Of a stretch of DNA of 64,000 nt, positions 51,708 through 61,600 are shown in pieces. How positions within the stretch are numbered: the first letter of the stretch is position 1; every line of letters begins with the position of its first letter. Below the pieces are notes generated by a model that saw nothing but the letters and a program-made list of their open reading frames with translations, was not told where the DNA came from and did no database searches. Source of the stretch: Pseudonocardia sp. CNS-004 (GTDB taxonomy: Bacteria; Actinomycetota; Actinomycetes; Mycobacteriales; Pseudonocardiaceae); contig MKJV01000080.1 in the NCBI GenBank assembly GCA_001942185.1, forward strand, positions 1 through 64,000, read 5' to 3'. Both the position numbers and the translations under genes were made by a program.

Positions 51708-53069
51708 TCAGGGTGTGTGCGGGCTCGGTGCCTGCGGGCCAGTGCCGAGTGCGGGCCGGGCCGGGCTGCCGAACGTGCGCACGACGTCGAGCTCGGCCTC
51801 GAGCACCCCCGCCAACCGGCGCACCCCCTCGGTGATCCTCTCGGGGGTCGGGTAGCAGTAGGACAGCCGCAGCTGCCGGCTGCCGAACCCGTCGGCGTAG
51901 AAGCCGGTGCCGGAGGCGTACGCGACGCGGCCGGTGACGGCGCGCGGCAGCATCGCCTTCGTGTCGACGCCTTCGGGCACGGAGAGCCAGACGTAGAAGC
52001 CGCCGTCCGGCACGTTCCACGTGCAACCCTCGGGCATGTGTGCCTCGAGCGCCTCGAGCATGGCGTCGCGCCGGTCGCGGTACGCCTCGGTGTAGGTCTT
52101 GATCTGGCTGCGCCAGTCGTGTGCGCCGAGGTACCGGGACACGATCATCTGCGTGAAGCTCGGAGGGCACAGCGCCGCCGACTCCGCGGCGAGCACGAGC
52201 CGGTCGCGCACGGCAGGCGGCACGAGCGCCCAGCCGACGCGGAGACCGGAGGCGAAGGTCTTCGAGAACGACCCGAGGTAGACGACGTCGCGATCCAGGG
52301 AGCGCAGCGCCGGGTAGATGCGGCCGCTGAACCCGAGCAGCCCGTACGGGTTGTCCTCGACGACGGCGACGCCGTGGGTCGCGCAGATCTCCAGCACCTC
52401 GGCCCGCCGTTCGACGGCGAGGGTGACGCCTGCGGGGTTGTGGAAGTTCGGGATCGTGTACAGGAACTTCGGGGTGATCCCCTCGGCGGCGAGCGAGCGC
52501 AACGCGTCGCGCAGCAGCTCGGGGACGAGGCCGTGCTCGTCCATCGCGACGTGCACGACGCGCGCCTGGTAGGCGGCGAAGCTGCCGAGCGCGCCGACGT
52601 AGGACGGGCCCTCGGCGAGAACGACGTCGCCGGGGTCGCAGTAGATGCGGGTGATGAGGTCGAGCGCCATCTGCGAGCCCACCGTGACGACGACGTCGTC
52701 GGGATCGGCGCGGATGCCCTCCAGCGCCATCACCTCGCAGATCTGCTCGCGCAGGGCCGGCACGCCCTGGGCGGAGCCGTACTGCAGGGCGACCTGGCCG
52801 TCGCGGGCGACCAGGTCGGCCACCTCGGCGGCGAGCGCGTCGAGCGGGAGGGCCGCGAGGTTCGGCATGCCGCCGGCGAGCGACACGACCTCGGGACGGC
52901 TCGCCACCGCGAACAGCGCGCGGATCTCGGAGGCGGTCATGCCGGCCGTGCGCGCGGCGAACCGTTCGCTCGGCCGCACCGGCAGCGGTGCACCCGCCGC
53001 CGCGGCCGCCGCTGCCGGTCCCGCGGGCACGGCGCCGAACGGCGATGGGGGCGTGGCCGACTGCGGCAC
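51708..53069 (-). CDS. PLP-dependent aminotransferase (fold type I, LysN/MocR-like)
   Basis: A 453-residue class I/II aminotransferase without a DNA-binding domain. It starts with an Ala/Pro-rich tail, then SLAGGMPNLAALPLDAL, QYGSAQGVPALREQI, PNFHNPAGVTLAVERR, VVEDNPYGLLGFSG and the PLP lysine in LGSFSKTFASGLRVGW. The C-terminal substrate Arg lies in RQLRLSYCYPTPERI. Similar to 2-aminoadipate or branched-chain/aromatic aminotransferases; substrate not inferable. GTG start. Transcribed toward the ligase, likely one operon. Confidence 0.9.
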   Translation of the reverse strand: MPQSATPPSPFGAVPAGPAAAAAAAGAPLPVRPSERFAARTAGMTASEIRALFAVASRPEVVSLAGGMPNLAALPLDALAAEVADLVARDGQVALQYGSAQGVPALREQICEVMALEGIRADPDDVVVTVGSQMALDLITRIYCDPGDVVLAEGPSYVGALGSFAAYQARVVHVAMDEHGLVPELLRDALRSLAAEGITPKFLYTIPNFHNPAGVTLAVERRAEVLEICATHGVAVVEDNPYGLLGFSGRIYPALRSLDRDVVYLGSFSKTFASGLRVGWALVPPAVRDRLVLAAESAALCPPSFTQMIVSRYLGAHDWRSQIKTYTEAYRDRRDAMLEALEAHMPEGCTWNVPDGGFYVWLSVPEGVDTKAMLPRAVTGRVAYASGTGFYADGFGSRQLRLSYCYPTPERITEGVRRLAGVLEAELDVVRTFGSPARPALGTGPQAPSPHTP

Positions 53070-53323
53070 GGGGACCTCCCGGATCCTCTGCGACGGGACT
53101 GCCGAGTCTATGGTGTGCCCGCGCGGTCCCGGAGCCGGTCGTCATGAAGGCCACTCCCCCCGGCGTAGTCGGAATGGGGGAACATTCGACCGATCGTCGT
53201 GGTAGGAGCGCCGGTCGCAGCAGTTGGGGTGTCGTTCCCAGCTGGATCGATCTATGGTCTTCGGGTCGGCGCGCGGCGCCGTACGTTCGAGTTCGCGATG
53301 GCTCCTCGCCGCCGGAGGTTGGT

Positions 53324-54025
53324 TTGTCCTGGCACGTGGCGGCGCTTACCCTGGACAATCTGGACGATCTGCCCAAACGGTGCAGACGGTGTGTGTTCTG
53401 GGAGCTGTCCGAGAACCTCGGCAAGCAGGCCACCGACTTCGGCTCCACGGAGCTGGAGAAGGAGGCGTGGGTCTCCGAGGTGCTGCTCGAGTGGGGATCG
53501 TGCGGCCGGGTCGTCTACATGGCCGGCGCTCCCGCGGGCTACGTGATCTACGCCCCGCCGTCGGCGGTTCCGCGGGCGGCCGAGATGCCCACCGGTCCGG
53601 TGAGCGCCGACGCGGTCCTGCTCACCACGATGCAGGTGCAGCCCGAGTTCTCGGGAGAGGGCCTGGGCCGGATGCTCGCCCAGGCCGTCGTGCGCGATCT
53701 CACCCGGCGCGGGGTCAAGGCCATCGAGGTGTTCGGCGAGCAGCGCCCGGGCAGTGAGCCGGGGTGCCTCATCCCGGCCGACTTCCTGCGTGGCGTCGGC
53801 TTCAAGACCATCCGCCCGCACCCGCGCTTCCCGCGTCTGCGCATGGAGCTGCGCTCCGCGATGACGTGGAAAGAAGACGTGGAGGCGGCGCTGGAGCAGC
53901 TGCTCGGCACGATCACGATCCCGATGCAGGCCGGCGGTGGCACGTCCGATCCCGTCCGCTCGGTACCCACCCGCTCCGGCGCGGCCGTCAGCGGCCCGCT
54001 CAGGGCGCCTTGTACCGCTCTCTGA
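53324..54025 (+). CDS. GNAT-family N-acetyltransferase (parB-locus type)
   Basis: A 233-residue acetyltransferase conserved next to cwlM and parB in actinobacteria (orthologue of Rv3916c). The N-terminal Cys-rich motif DDLPKRCRRCVFWEL and EKEAWVSEVLLEWGSCGRVVY are typical. The acetyl-CoA loop is VQPEFSGEGLGRMLAQAVV. TTG 53324 is chosen because GGAGG lies at 53314-53318; GTG 53336 is an alternative. Convergent with cwlM. Substrate unknown. Intact. Confidence 0.85.
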   Translation: MSWHVAALTLDNLDDLPKRCRRCVFWELSENLGKQATDFGSTELEKEAWVSEVLLEWGSCGRVVYMAGAPAGYVIYAPPSAVPRAAEMPTGPVSADAVLLTTMQVQPEFSGEGLGRMLAQAVVRDLTRRGVKAIEVFGEQRPGSEPGCLIPADFLRGVGFKTIRPHPRFPRLRMELRSAMTWKEDVEAALEQLLGTITIPMQAGGGTSDPVRSVPTRSGAAVSGPLRAPCTAL

Positions 54026-54080
54026 CGGCCCGCCGGCACCTTCATGAGGTCGTGAGGCGCGGACCTCGGGTCGCCTGCTC

Positions 54081-55251
54081 TCAGATGGCCTGGGCCCCGC
54101 CGCGCTCGAGTTCGCGGGCGAGCACGTCGGAAAAGGTGAACGTGCCGGTCGGCTGATCGTCCTGCCCGAGCAGGTACAGGCGCTTGACCGCCACGAGGAT
54201 GCCCTCGGCCACCACGTCGCGGAACGCCGGGTCGAGCAGGCGGCGCCGATCGCCGATGTGCGAGAGATATCCGATCTCGACGCGCACCGTGGGCATCCGG
54301 GTGAGCCGCAGCAGCTCCCACGTGCGGGCCTGGGAACGGCAGTCCTGCATCCCGGTCCTGGTGAGCAGCTCGCGCTGGATGAATCCGGCGAGCGCCTCCC
54401 CCACCGTTGAGGTGCGCCGGACCCGCTGCCGAAGTGGAACGTGGCCAGCCCGTGGGCGTGCATGCTGCGGTTGGCGTCGGTGTGCAGCGACAGCACGAGG
54501 TCGGCGCCCGCGCTGTTGGCGAACGCAGCGCGTTCGGTCTCGCTGGGGCAGGTGTCCTCCTGCCGGGACAACATGGCGTCCATGCCGGTGGCCGTCATCC
54601 GGCCGACGAGCCGCCGTGCGAGATCCCACACGATGTCAGCCTCGGCCACCCCGGCGGCGACCACCCCGCGGTTGGGGCCGCCGTGGCCCGGGTCGACCAC
54701 GATCCGTTTGCCGCGCAGCCGTGGCCCGGCCTGGCGGAGGAGCTCCTGCTCGCGCAGCAGCCGGGGACGCCCGCCGGTGACCTTGCGGCCGAGCTGGCGC
54801 AGCGACCGCAGGGTGGCCGGGCCGCACAGCCCGTCCGGGACGAGCCCGTACTCGCGCTGGAACTTCTTCAGCGCCGCCTCGGTCTGCTCGTCGAACACCC
54901 CACCCGGCGGCCCGGGTCGTACCCGAGCTCGAGCAGGCGCTCCTGCAACGCGACGACGTCGTCACCGCTCATCGGAGCGGAGATCATGAGAGCGAGCATC
55001 CGGTCGCCCAGCTGCCACCCGGCCTCCCGCAGCGCGCGGTAGGTGGCCGCACCGACGACCCCGTCGGTGATGAGACCCCGCTCCTGCTGGAACGCGCGGA
55101 CGCTGCTCCACGTCGCGTCGAAGACGTCCTCGCCCGCCCCGTCTGTGCGGTTGCCGTGCGCGACGGCCGCGGGCAGCAGGCCGAAACGTCGCAGCGTGGA
55201 CCGGATCTCGACGACACCCGGACCGCTGTCACCTCGGCGCAGCAGCTGCAT
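54081..55251 (-). CDS. cwlM: N-acetylmuramoyl-L-alanine amidase-fold protein CwlM, two frameshifts
   Basis: Two N-terminal peptidoglycan-binding (PG_binding_1) repeats (RRGDSGPGVVEIRSTLRRFGLL and MSGDDVVALQERLLELGYDPG), then an Amidase_3 domain. The zinc/catalytic residues are visible: DPGHGG, Glu in AGVAEADIVWDLA, His in VLSLHTDAN, Glu in VRVEIGYLSH. No signal peptide, so cytoplasmic as in mycobacteria, where phospho-CwlM activates MurA. Missing bases near 54905 and 54418 split the frame. Corrected length 390. Start ATG 55251. Upstream of trxA as in Rv3913-Rv3915. Confidence 0.88.
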
Positions 55252-55383
55252 GCACCCCTCGCTCGCTGTCGTGGCTTCCCGTACTCGGACCGCCCGCCCC
55301 CGATCCGGGCCACGGACCATTGTGCCCTGCCACCGGGCGACACGCGGACAGCGGGCCGTGTCCGGCCGTGTTCGTGTCGTGAT

Positions 55384-55425
55384 AGGCCGATGCCCCGCCA
55401 CCCGGGGGCAGCGGGGCATCGGCCT
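55384..55425. terminator. terminator between trxA and cwlM
   Basis: AGGCCGATGCCCCGC (55384-55398) is perfectly inverted at 55411-55425 with a 12-base loop. It follows the trxA stop on the minus strand and separates trxBA transcription from cwlM. Confidence 0.7.
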
Positions 55426-55434
55426 CGGATCGGA

Positions 55435-55761
55435 TCAGGCGAGGTAGTCGGCCAGATCGGAGAGCAGCGCGGCCTTCGGCTTCGCGCCGACGATCTGCTT
55501 CACCGGCTTGCCGTCCTTGAACACGATCATCGTGGGGATGGACATGACCTGGTAGTCGCGGGCCGTGGCGGGGTTGGCGTCGATGTCCAACTTCGCGACG
55601 GTGACCTTGTCCTTGTTCTCCCCCGCGATCTCGTCGAGCACGGGTGCGACCATCTTGCACGGCCCGCACCAGGTGGCCCAGAAGTCGACCACGACGGGCT
55701 TGTCGCTCTTGAGGACGGCGCTCTCGAACGAGGCGTCGGTGACCTCGACGGTGTTGGCCAT
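55435..55761 (-). CDS. trxA: thioredoxin
   Basis: A 108-residue classical thioredoxin: VVVDFWATWCGPCKMVAPVLDEIAGE with the WCGPC redox site, KLDIDANPATARDYQVMSIPTMIVFKDGKPV with the cis-Pro, and a C-terminal helix. It lies 38 bases after its reductase trxB, forming a complete cytoplasmic reducing system. ATG 55761. Intact; ends in a strong terminator. Confidence 0.97.
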   Translation of the reverse strand: MANTVEVTDASFESAVLKSDKPVVVDFWATWCGPCKMVAPVLDEIAGENKDKVTVAKLDIDANPATARDYQVMSIPTMIVFKDGKPVKQIVGAKPKAALLSDLADYLA

Positions 55762-55799
55762 GTGTACTCCGTTCCCTGTACTGGGTGGTGTCTGGTGGG

Positions 55800-56813
55800 T
55801 CAGCCTGCGACGGCCGCGACCTGCTCGGACGCTGCGCCGTAGCCGCCGCCGACGAGTTCGCTGGGCACCGGGGTCTCGGCGAGCCAGCGCTCGGCGTCGA
55901 TGGCGGCGGCACAACCGGAGCCCGCCGCGGTGATGGCCTGTCGGTACACGTGGTCGACGAGGTCGCCTGCGGCGAACACGCCCGGGATCGCCGTGCGGGT
56001 GCTGGGCGACTCGACCTGCAGGTAGCCGTTCTCGTCGGTGGCGAGCACGTCCTTCACCAGCGCGCTGCGGGGGTCGTGCCCGATGGCGACGAACATGCCG
56101 CTGACGTCGAGCACCGACTCCTCGCCGGTCTCCCTGTCGCGCAGCCGCAGGCCCGAGACGCTGCCGTCGCCGAGCACCTCGACGACCTCGACGTTGGTGC
56201 GCCACCGCATCTTCGGGTCGTCCTTGGCGCGCTGCAGCATGATCCGGGAGGCGCGGAACTCGTCGCGGCGGTGCACGATCGTGACGGATCGGGCGAACCG
56301 CGTGAGGAAGGTGGCCTCCTCCATCGCGGAGTCGCCGCCGCCGATCACGGCGATGTCCTTGTCGCGGAAGAAGAACCCGTCGCAGGTGGCACACGCGCTC
56401 ACCCCGCGGCCGAGCAGGCTCTGCTCACCGGGAACGTGCAGGTAGCGGGCTGCGGCACCCATCGCGAGGATGACGGCGCGGGCGCGGTAGGTGACTCCGT
56501 TCGCGACCACCGACTTGATCTCGCCCTCGAGCGAGACCTCCTCGACGTCCTCCGAGCGCAGCTCGGCACCGAAGCGCTGCGCCTGGCCGCGCATCTGCTC
56601 CATCAGCTCGGGGCCCATGATCCCGTCGACGAAGCCGGGGTAGTTCTCGACCTCGGTGGTGGTCATCAGAGCACCGCCGAACTGGCTGCCCTCGAAGACG
56701 AGGGGGCGCAGCTGGGCACGAGCGGCGTAGACCGCTGCGGTGTAGCCCGCCGGGCCCGACCCCACGATGATCACGTCGCGAACGTCGCTGGTGCTCGCTC
56801 GATCGCTGCTCAC
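55800..56813 (-). CDS. trxB: thioredoxin reductase
   Basis: Low-Mr NADPH-dependent flavoprotein, 337 residues. FAD-binding [21 protein letters not shown], redox [19 protein letters not shown]-binding [23 protein letters not shown] and [33 protein letters not shown] 56813 with GGGAGGA nine bases upstream; the frame continues upstream without coding sense. Clustered with trxA, sigM and murJ as in mycobacteria. Intact. Confidence 0.96.
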   Translation of the reverse strand: MSSDRASTSDVRDVIIVGSGPAGYTAAVYAARAQLRPLVFEGSQFGGALMTTTEVENYPGFVDGIMGPELMEQMRGQAQRFGAELRSEDVEEVSLEGEIKSVVANGVTYRARAVILAMGAAARYLHVPGEQSLLGRGVSACATCDGFFFRDKDIAVIGGGDSAMEEATFLTRFARSVTIVHRRDEFRASRIMLQRAKDDPKMRWRTNVEVVEVLGDGSVSGLRLRDRETGEESVLDVSGMFVAIGHDPRSALVKDVLATDENGYLQVESPSTRTAIPGVFAAGDLVDHVYRQAITAAGSGCAAAIDAERWLAETPVPSELVGGGYGAASEQVAAVAG

Positions 56814-56910
56814 GGGTTGCGTCCTCCCTCGTTGCGTACAGCCCTGCAACACCATCCCAGGGATGGGCATTCCACCGCGGCCGGGCCCCGCACGGCGGGC
56901 GTGATACGAG

Positions 56911-57558
56911 TCACCCGCCGATCGTGAGGGCGCGCAGCAGGGCACCGCCGTCCGGCCCGCAACCCGGGGCCACCACCACCACGTGCAGCCGGCCGACCTC
57001 ACCCCCGCTCAGCAGCATGAGCACGCCCGCGTGGCCGTCGAGGACGACGTCGCGGCCGCCGAGCAGCGGAGCGTCCGGCGGCACTCCGGGGGCGACGGCG
57101 CCCAGGCAGCCGGCCCGGCGAGCGGGGTCGGCCAGGTCGCCGACGTCGAAGTCGTCCCGGACCCCGAGGCCCGCGGCGACGAGGTCCACCCCGTCGAGTG
57201 ACATCGGGGGCGGCTCGCGAGGCGCCCAGAGCACCCCCGCGACCGCGGCGGCGGCGAGCGCGGCGGCCGCGACGAGCGCCGGGCGCGCTCTGCGCCGCCT
57301 ACGTGGTTGCCGGCGTGGTGCCGCCTCGGCGGCAAGTGCGGCGTCCCACCGCGCGGCGAGGTCGGCCGGCACCGGCGGGTCGGCCAGCGCTCCCAGCTCG
57401 GCCCGGGTGGTGGCCAGTGCGTCGAGCACGCCGCGCGCATCGGTGTCCTCCGCGGCGGCGGCCCGTACCTCGGCGGCTCGCGTCTCCTCGAGCAGACCGG
57501 CATCCAGGTCGGCGAGGAGGTCGAGGGGCAGGTCTCCGCGTTCGGGTGGTCGGGTCAT
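56911..57558 (-). CDS. anti-sigma-M-like membrane protein
   Basis: A 215-residue protein in the position of Rv3912. A cytoplasmic N terminus ([39 protein letters not shown], a short zinc-less anti-sigma-type helix bundle) is followed by one membrane helix (about [19 protein letters not shown]) and an extracytoplasmic domain with two cysteines ([17 protein letters not shown]). Its ATG overlaps the sigM stop (ATGA at 57555-57558), implying coupled expression. It probably holds SigM inactive at the membrane; inferred from context. Confidence 0.8.
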   Translation of the reverse strand: MTRPPERGDLPLDLLADLDAGLLEETRAAEVRAAAAEDTDARGVLDALATTRAELGALADPPVPADLAARWDAALAAEAAPRRQPRRRRRARPALVAAAALAAAAVAGVLWAPREPPPMSLDGVDLVAAGLGVRDDFDVGDLADPARRAGCLGAVAPGVPPDAPLLGGRDVVLDGHAGVLMLLSGGEVGRLHVVVVAPGCGPDGGALLRALTIGG

Positions 57559-58100
57559 CCCTCCTCCTCCCGAAGGTGGCCGAGCAGCAGGCCCAGGCGC
57601 ACCCGGCCGCGGGCGCAGCGGCTCTTCACGGTGCCGACCGGGATCTCCAGTACCTCGGCGACCTCGTCGACGGGCCAACCCTGCACGTCCACGAGCACCA
57701 CCGCCACCCGTTGATCGGCGGGCAGCTCGGCCAGCGCCTCCACGACCGACAGCCGGGTGACCACGTCCATGGCGACGTCCGGCCGCCGCTCCCGCGGCTC
57801 CACATCGGTCAAGGACACCGTGCCCTGGCGGCGTTGCTTGCGGATGCGGTCGATGCAGGCGTTGATGAGGATGCGGTGCAGCCACGTGCGCACCGAGGCC
57901 TCGCCGCGGTACGTGTCCGCCCGGCGGTAGGCGGCCACGAGCGCCTCCTGCACGACGTCGGCGGCGTCCTCGGGGTGGCGGAGCGTGCGGAGCGCGATGC
58001 CCCACAGCTTGCTCCGGTACCGGGCGACCAGCGTGCCGAACGCGTGCTGGTCGCCCGCACGATGGGCGGCGAGCAACTCCGCATCGCTCGGTGCGCCCAC
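57555..58100 (-). CDS. sigM: ECF RNA polymerase sigma factor SigM
   Basis: An ECF sigma factor of 181 residues. Region 2: HAFGTLVARYRSKLWGIALRTLRHPEDAADVVQEALVAAYRRADTYRGEASVRTWLHRILINACIDRIRK. Region 4: LAELPADQRVAVVLVDVQGWPVDEVAEVLEIPVGTVKSRCARGRVRL. Placed between murJ/pseudokinase and trxB exactly like mycobacterial SigM (Rv3911), with its likely anti-sigma immediately downstream. GTG start. Intact. Confidence 0.93.
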   Translation of the reverse strand: MGAPSDAELLAAHRAGDQHAFGTLVARYRSKLWGIALRTLRHPEDAADVVQEALVAAYRRADTYRGEASVRTWLHRILINACIDRIRKQRRQGTVSLTDVEPRERRPDVAMDVVTRLSVVEALAELPADQRVAVVLVDVQGWPVDEVAEVLEIPVGTVKSRCARGRVRLGLLLGHLREEEG

Positions 58101-58152
58101 CGTCGGAGGGTAGGTCGGAGGGCCGCGCTCCCGTGGGCGTTCGGGAGAAGTC

Positions 58153-59877
58153 CTAGGCGCCGGCTCGGCGGAACTCGACCTCGCTGATCTCGCTCGAGTA
58201 CTGCTCGTCGCCGCCGGACAGCTTGGTGATCCACAGCAGCACGTGCTCGACGGGCTGGCTGCCGTCCAGCGACACCGGGGTGCGGCCGCCGTTCAACGTG
58301 GCCTCGGTGATCTTCTCCGTCTCGGAGAACGCGGCGTCGTCGGACGGTGCGGAGCGGACCTCGACCACGGTGCCGCGGCTCGGCGACTCGATCGTGAGCT
58401 CGGACAGCTGCACCGCCGACGCGAACGACACCATGATCCCGATGCCCGGCCGGTACGCGGGGAACTGCTGGTAGTAGGTGGAGGTGCCCCAGGCCGTGGC
58501 CGGGTCGTGGTCGATGATGCGCGCCGCCCGGTCCGAGTTGTCGGGGTCGCCGCCCTCGTCGTAGACCTCGACGGCGAGACCGCCGACGGCCGGGCCGGCC
58601 GGCAGGGGCGCGACCTGTGGCTGCGCCTGGTCGGGTTGCACCGGTGCGCCCTCGACGACGATCGGCGGGCCGCCGCTGTCGACGAACATGCCGCCGAGCT
58701 GCACGCCCAGGTAGCCGAGGACCACGAGCACGGCGGCGCCGAGCGCGGTGAGCGCGATGGTCATCTTGCGGCGGCGCTGCGGGTCGGCGGGGGTGACGGG
58801 GTGGCCGCGGTCCTGCCACACGTCCCCCGGCGACGACGGCACCCCGTCGTGGGCGGGCGGGAAGATCGCCATCCGGTCGTCCTCGGCCACCACCTCGGTG
58901 AGCAGCCGCTGCACCGCGGCGGCGGTGTGCACCTGGCCCGGCGCGCCGTCCGGGCCGAGAGTGCCGCGGATGAGCGTGTCGACCTCGACCGGCACCCCCG
59001 GCCGCAGCTCCGACGGCGGCAGCAGCGCGCCGCCGGACGTGCGTTCGGCAGCGGACAGCCCGGCCCGGGCCGCGTCGGCGGAGGACAGCGGCCACCGGCT
59101 GGTGAGGAGGGTGTAGAGCACGGCGCCCAGCCCGCGCACGTCGTCGCCGGGGGTGACGTCGGCACGCGGGAGGGCGAAGCAGAGCTGGGCGCGCCCGTCC
59201 GGGGTGATCCGCACGCGCTGCGGGTGGTCGCAGCCGAGCACGAGGCCGTGCCGGTGGGCGGCCTCGGCGGCGTCGGCCAGCGGTGCGACGGCGCGGGCCG
59301 CGGCCAGCGGCTTGATCAACCCGTCGGCCACCACCTCGCCGAGGCTGCGTCCGGGGACCCATTCCGTGACGGTGGCGCCGAGCACGTCCTCCGGCACGCT
59401 CGCGGCTCCCGGGGTGAGCACGTCGAGCAGCCGCGCACAGCCGTTGTGCTCGAAGCTGCCGGAACGCAGGGCACGCACGACCATCTGCTCTGCGCGGTCG
59501 ACGTCGCTGAGGCCGTCGTCGAAGACGGCCCCGGGGCCCGGGCGGCGGAGCACGGTGACGGCGACGTCGCGCCGCAGGATGGTGTCCTCGGCCCGCCAGA
59601 ACTCCGCACATGCGGCCGGGTCGGTGCCCACGCGGGTGCGGAGGCGGTAGCGGCTGGCGAGCAGGCTTCCGGCGATGGTGCCCGACGGTACCGGCGGCAC
59701 CGCGGGCGACGTGGGGAGGTCGGCGGCGGGGGTGGTGCGGATCGTGGGCTCGTCGCCCGCCGCTTCGTCGGAGTTCTGCTGGTCGGGGACCTGCGCCGTG
59801 GAGGCCTCTGGGTCGGCGGGCTCGGGCGACTCACCGGGGGCGGCTGCACCGGAAGGTGGGCTCGCCAACTCACTCAC
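58153..59877 (-). CDS. membrane pseudokinase with C-terminal discoidin-like domain (MurJ partner)
   Basis: 574 residues corresponding to the C-terminal half of mycobacterial MviN (Rv3910), here a separate gene. The kinase-like domain (about residues 70-320) lacks catalysis. The ATP lysine position reads VAVTVLRR, the HRD loop is LGCDHPQRVRI, and no DFG is present. One membrane helix (KMTIALTALGAAVLVVLGYLGV) leads to an outer F5/8-type domain (ARIIDHDPATAWGTSTYYQQFP, LSELTIES). In mycobacteria the phosphorylated pseudokinase recruits FhaA. GTG 59877 with GGGGAGGGCGG upstream. Intact. Confidence 0.88.
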   Translation of the reverse strand: MSELASPPSGAAAPGESPEPADPEASTAQVPDQQNSDEAAGDEPTIRTTPAADLPTSPAVPPVPSGTIAGSLLASRYRLRTRVGTDPAACAEFWRAEDTILRRDVAVTVLRRPGPGAVFDDGLSDVDRAEQMVVRALRSGSFEHNGCARLLDVLTPGAASVPEDVLGATVTEWVPGRSLGEVVADGLIKPLAAARAVAPLADAAEAAHRHGLVLGCDHPQRVRITPDGRAQLCFALPRADVTPGDDVRGLGAVLYTLLTSRWPLSSADAARAGLSAAERTSGGALLPPSELRPGVPVEVDTLIRGTLGPDGAPGQVHTAAAVQRLLTEVVAEDDRMAIFPPAHDGVPSSPGDVWQDRGHPVTPADPQRRRKMTIALTALGAAVLVVLGYLGVQLGGMFVDSGGPPIVVEGAPVQPDQAQPQVAPLPAGPAVGGLAVEVYDEGGDPDNSDRAARIIDHDPATAWGTSTYYQQFPAYRPGIGIMVSFASAVQLSELTIESPSRGTVVEVRSAPSDDAAFSETEKITEATLNGGRTPVSLDGSQPVEHVLLWITKLSGGDEQYSSEISEVEFRRAGA

Positions 59878-59932
59878 CGATCCGCCCTCCCCGGCACTCG
59901 CGAACCACACCTCGCCCGGCGCAGAGCCTACG

Positions 59933-61600
59933 TCAGTGGCGGGGGCCGCGCCGAGCGTTCCCCCTGTCGACGAGGCGTTCGACTCGTGCGAGCACGAGCC
60001 CGACCTCACGTACCCCGATCAGTCGCATGACCAGCACCGTTACCGATCCGCCGATCACCACCGCCACGCCCAGCTCCGCCCACGCCCCGGCCAGCGGGGC
60101 GAGGCCGGAGAGGGGTCCGGCGGTGAGCAGAGCGGCCACTCCTGCGGCGAGCAGCATCCCTGCTGCGGCGGCCAGCAGGGATCGGCCCGCGGTGGCGAAC
60201 ACCACACCCGTCGGAACCCGGCCCAGCCGTTTGCGCAGGAGCAGTTGGCCGATCACGGCGCCCACCACGAAGGCTGTGCTGTTCGCCGCGGCGAGCCCGA
60301 GCACGACGTCCTGGGGCGCGAGCAGCAACAGGCAGACGAGCATCAGCGGGATCTTCGTGACCACCACGCAGAGCTGCACGAACGTGGCGGTGCGGTGGGC
60401 GGTGAGCGCGTAGAACACCCGGGCCTGCAGCATCGTGAAGGCGAAGGGGAGCAGGCCGAACGCCGACACCGCGAGCGCGGCACCGAGCTGGGCGGCGCCG
60501 TCCAGGTTGCCGGCGCGCAGGCCGAACAGCGCCACGCCGACCGGGACGCCGAACACGGTGAGCAGCACCGAGATCGGTACCAGCAGCACCGAGGCGAGCT
60601 TGCCGCCGAGCCCGAGGTCGGCCGCGACGTCGTCGGTGCGGCCCTCGGCCGCTGCCCGGGACATGCGCGGCATGAGCGCGGTGAGCAGCGACACGCCGAG
60701 CACGCCGTAGGGCACCTGCAACAGCAACCACGCGTTCGTGTAGATCGCGAAGGCGCCGCCGTCGGCCCCGGTGGCCACCCTGGTCGTGACGATCAGGCCG
60801 GCCTGGCCGATCAGCACGTAGACCACGGCCCAGCCGCCGAGGCCTGCCGCCTTGGTCAGCCGCGGGTCCCAGCCCCACTGCGGCCGGTATCGGAAGCCCA
60901 CCCGACGTGCCGCGGGCAGCAGCACGAGCGTCTGCGCGGCGATGCCGAGCGTGGTGCCGACGCCGAGCACGAGCAGGCGGGTCTCCTCCGGCGCCACGAG
61001 GTAGACGCCGACCACCCCGAGCACGACGACGTTGTTCAGCACCGGTGCCCAGCCGAAGGCCCCGAACGAGCCGCGGCTGTTGAGGACCGCTCCGAGCAAC
61101 GCCCCCAGGCCGTAGAAGAAGATCTGCGGCAGGAGCATGTAGGCGAGGGTGGTGGCCAGCTGCGGGTCGGCGGTGCTGCTCGGCTGCCCGCCCAGGTAGA
61201 GCCGGGTGAGCAGCGGGGCGGTGAGCAGCCCGGCCGCGGTGGCGATGAGCAGCGCGCTGCCGGCGAGGGTGATCAGCTTGCGGGTGTAGGCCTCCCCGCC
61301 GTCGGGATCCTCGCGTTGGGCCCGCACCAGCAGCGGGATCATCATGCTGCTCAGCGCACCGCCGATGAGCAGCTCGTAGACGATGTTGGGCAGCGTGTTC
61401 GACAGCGTGTAGGAGTCGTTCAGCACGGTGGCGCCCAGCACCGTGAACAGTGCGACCTGCCGCAGGAAGCCCGTGATCCGGCTCGCCAGGCTGCCGAGCG
61501 CCATCAGGCTGCTCGACCGGCCGAGCGACGGCTCGGCCCGCGCAGCGGGCACCACCGGGATCCGCTCCGTGGGCGGGTCGTCCGGGGCCGGATCGGTCAC
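59933..61600 (-). CDS. murJ: lipid II flippase MurJ (MviN)
   Basis: MOP-superfamily transporter, 555 residues with about 14 helices. Family motifs include SSLMALGSLASRITGFLRQVALFTVLG, LNDSYTLSNTLPNIVYELLIGGALSSMMIPLLV, PYGVLGVSLLTALMPRMSRAAAEG and VFYALTAHRTATF. GTG 61600 overlaps the stop of the upstream DUF6049 gene (GTGA at 61597-61600); the longer frame to 61879 duplicates that gene's tail. Ends 55 bases before the pseudokinase start. Intact. Confidence 0.93.
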   Translation of the reverse strand: MTDPAPDDPPTERIPVVPAARAEPSLGRSSSLMALGSLASRITGFLRQVALFTVLGATVLNDSYTLSNTLPNIVYELLIGGALSSMMIPLLVRAQREDPDGGEAYTRKLITLAGSALLIATAAGLLTAPLLTRLYLGGQPSSTADPQLATTLAYMLLPQIFFYGLGALLGAVLNSRGSFGAFGWAPVLNNVVVLGVVGVYLVAPEETRLLVLGVGTTLGIAAQTLVLLPAARRVGFRYRPQWGWDPRLTKAAGLGGWAVVYVLIGQAGLIVTTRVATGADGGAFAIYTNAWLLLQVPYGVLGVSLLTALMPRMSRAAAEGRTDDVAADLGLGGKLASVLLVPISVLLTVFGVPVGVALFGLRAGNLDGAAQLGAALAVSAFGLLPFAFTMLQARVFYALTAHRTATFVQLCVVVTKIPLMLVCLLLLAPQDVVLGLAAANSTAFVVGAVIGQLLLRKRLGRVPTGVVFATAGRSLLAAAAGMLLAAGVAALLTAGPLSGLAPLAGAWAELGVAVVIGGSVTVLVMRLIGVREVGLVLARVERLVDRGNARRGPRH

